Shown here: piece by piece, positions 63,755-64,000 of the stretch | Layout: every line of letters starts with the position of its first letter | Numbering within the stretch: the first letter of the stretch is position 1 | Source of the DNA: Ilex aquifolium | Taxonomy: Eukaryota > Streptophyta > Magnoliopsida > Aquifoliales > Aquifoliaceae | Assembly: GCA_951799425.1 (NCBI GenBank) | Contig: OX637394.1 | Coordinates: 40,597,642 to 40,661,641 of the forward strand | Length of the DNA stretch: 64,000 nt | Direction: 5' to 3' | Program-made: the position numbers and the translations under genes | Notes under the pieces: generated by a model | The model's input: the letters and a program-made list of their open reading frames with translations, nothing else | Told to the model about the DNA's origin: nothing | The model's database searches: none

Positions 63755-64000
63755 TTGGGAACATCTCCTTTTACTTGTTGTCTTGTCTTCTGTTTCGGAT
63801 TTTTTTTTACCTTTTTTTTTTTGCAATTTTCTTTTTGACAGTGAATTTTTGTCAATGCAATTTTCTTTTTTAGTGGAACCATGTGAATATGTATGTTCTG
63901 TATTTTCTTACTTCATTTCAATTGATTATTTTTGGACTCGTTGATAATAACAATTTCAAATTTTTCTATCATACTAATCAAATGTGGAGAAGTTTTGGGT
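63755..64000. other. AT-rich end of window, nothing recognised
   Basis: Poly-T runs only. Confidence 0.4.

Overview
This is nuclear DNA of a flowering plant, most likely a eudicot. The evidence is GT-AG introns, tau-class glutathione S-transferases (GSTU), an LRR-XI receptor kinase, a WAG-type AGCVIII kinase, dense plant transposons (Ty3/gypsy, PIF/Harbinger, Helitron, hAT and Mutator MITEs, SINEs) and a nuclear scrap of mitochondrial nad3. I cannot name the species.

The left two thirds (1-43.7 kb) is a tandem GSTU cluster, all copies on the minus strand: (i) a pseudogene at 1-1189 whose exon 1 is split by a solo LTR; (ii) an intact gene at 5728-7416; (iii) and (iv) two intact, near-identical genes at 17761-19442 and 31703-33261; (v) a broken exon 1 at 43372-43677. 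Copies iii and iv lie in two arms of a direct segmental duplication (A 13972-20696, B 27862-35419). Each arm carries the same decayed minus-strand gypsy gag and leader, the same nad3 fragment and a GSTU gene. A plus-strand Tat-type gypsy element lacking its 3' LTR (about 20697-27845) sits exactly between the arms.

A run of small elements follows (hAT-like 36219-36869; Mutator-like foldback 36887-37721). Next is a non-autonomous Helitron (37744-43138) carrying the first two exons and 5' leader of an enolase gene.

The right third is more gene-like. An intact two-exon LRR receptor kinase of the Arabidopsis At1g17230 type lies at 48257-51872 (+). A WAG1/WAG2-like kinase lies at 55652-57158 (-), with its reading frame broken by a 7-bp tandem duplication. 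The rest is AT-rich intergenic DNA with MITEs (two Mutator-like copies with 9-bp target duplications, two of another TIR family), SINEs and short tandem repeats.

The genes do not form a pathway. The GSTU enzymes are cytosolic detoxification enzymes, the LRR kinase is a plasma-membrane receptor, and WAG kinases act on PIN auxin transporters. The main biology of the window is turnover of a gene cluster by duplication, transposon insertion and decay.
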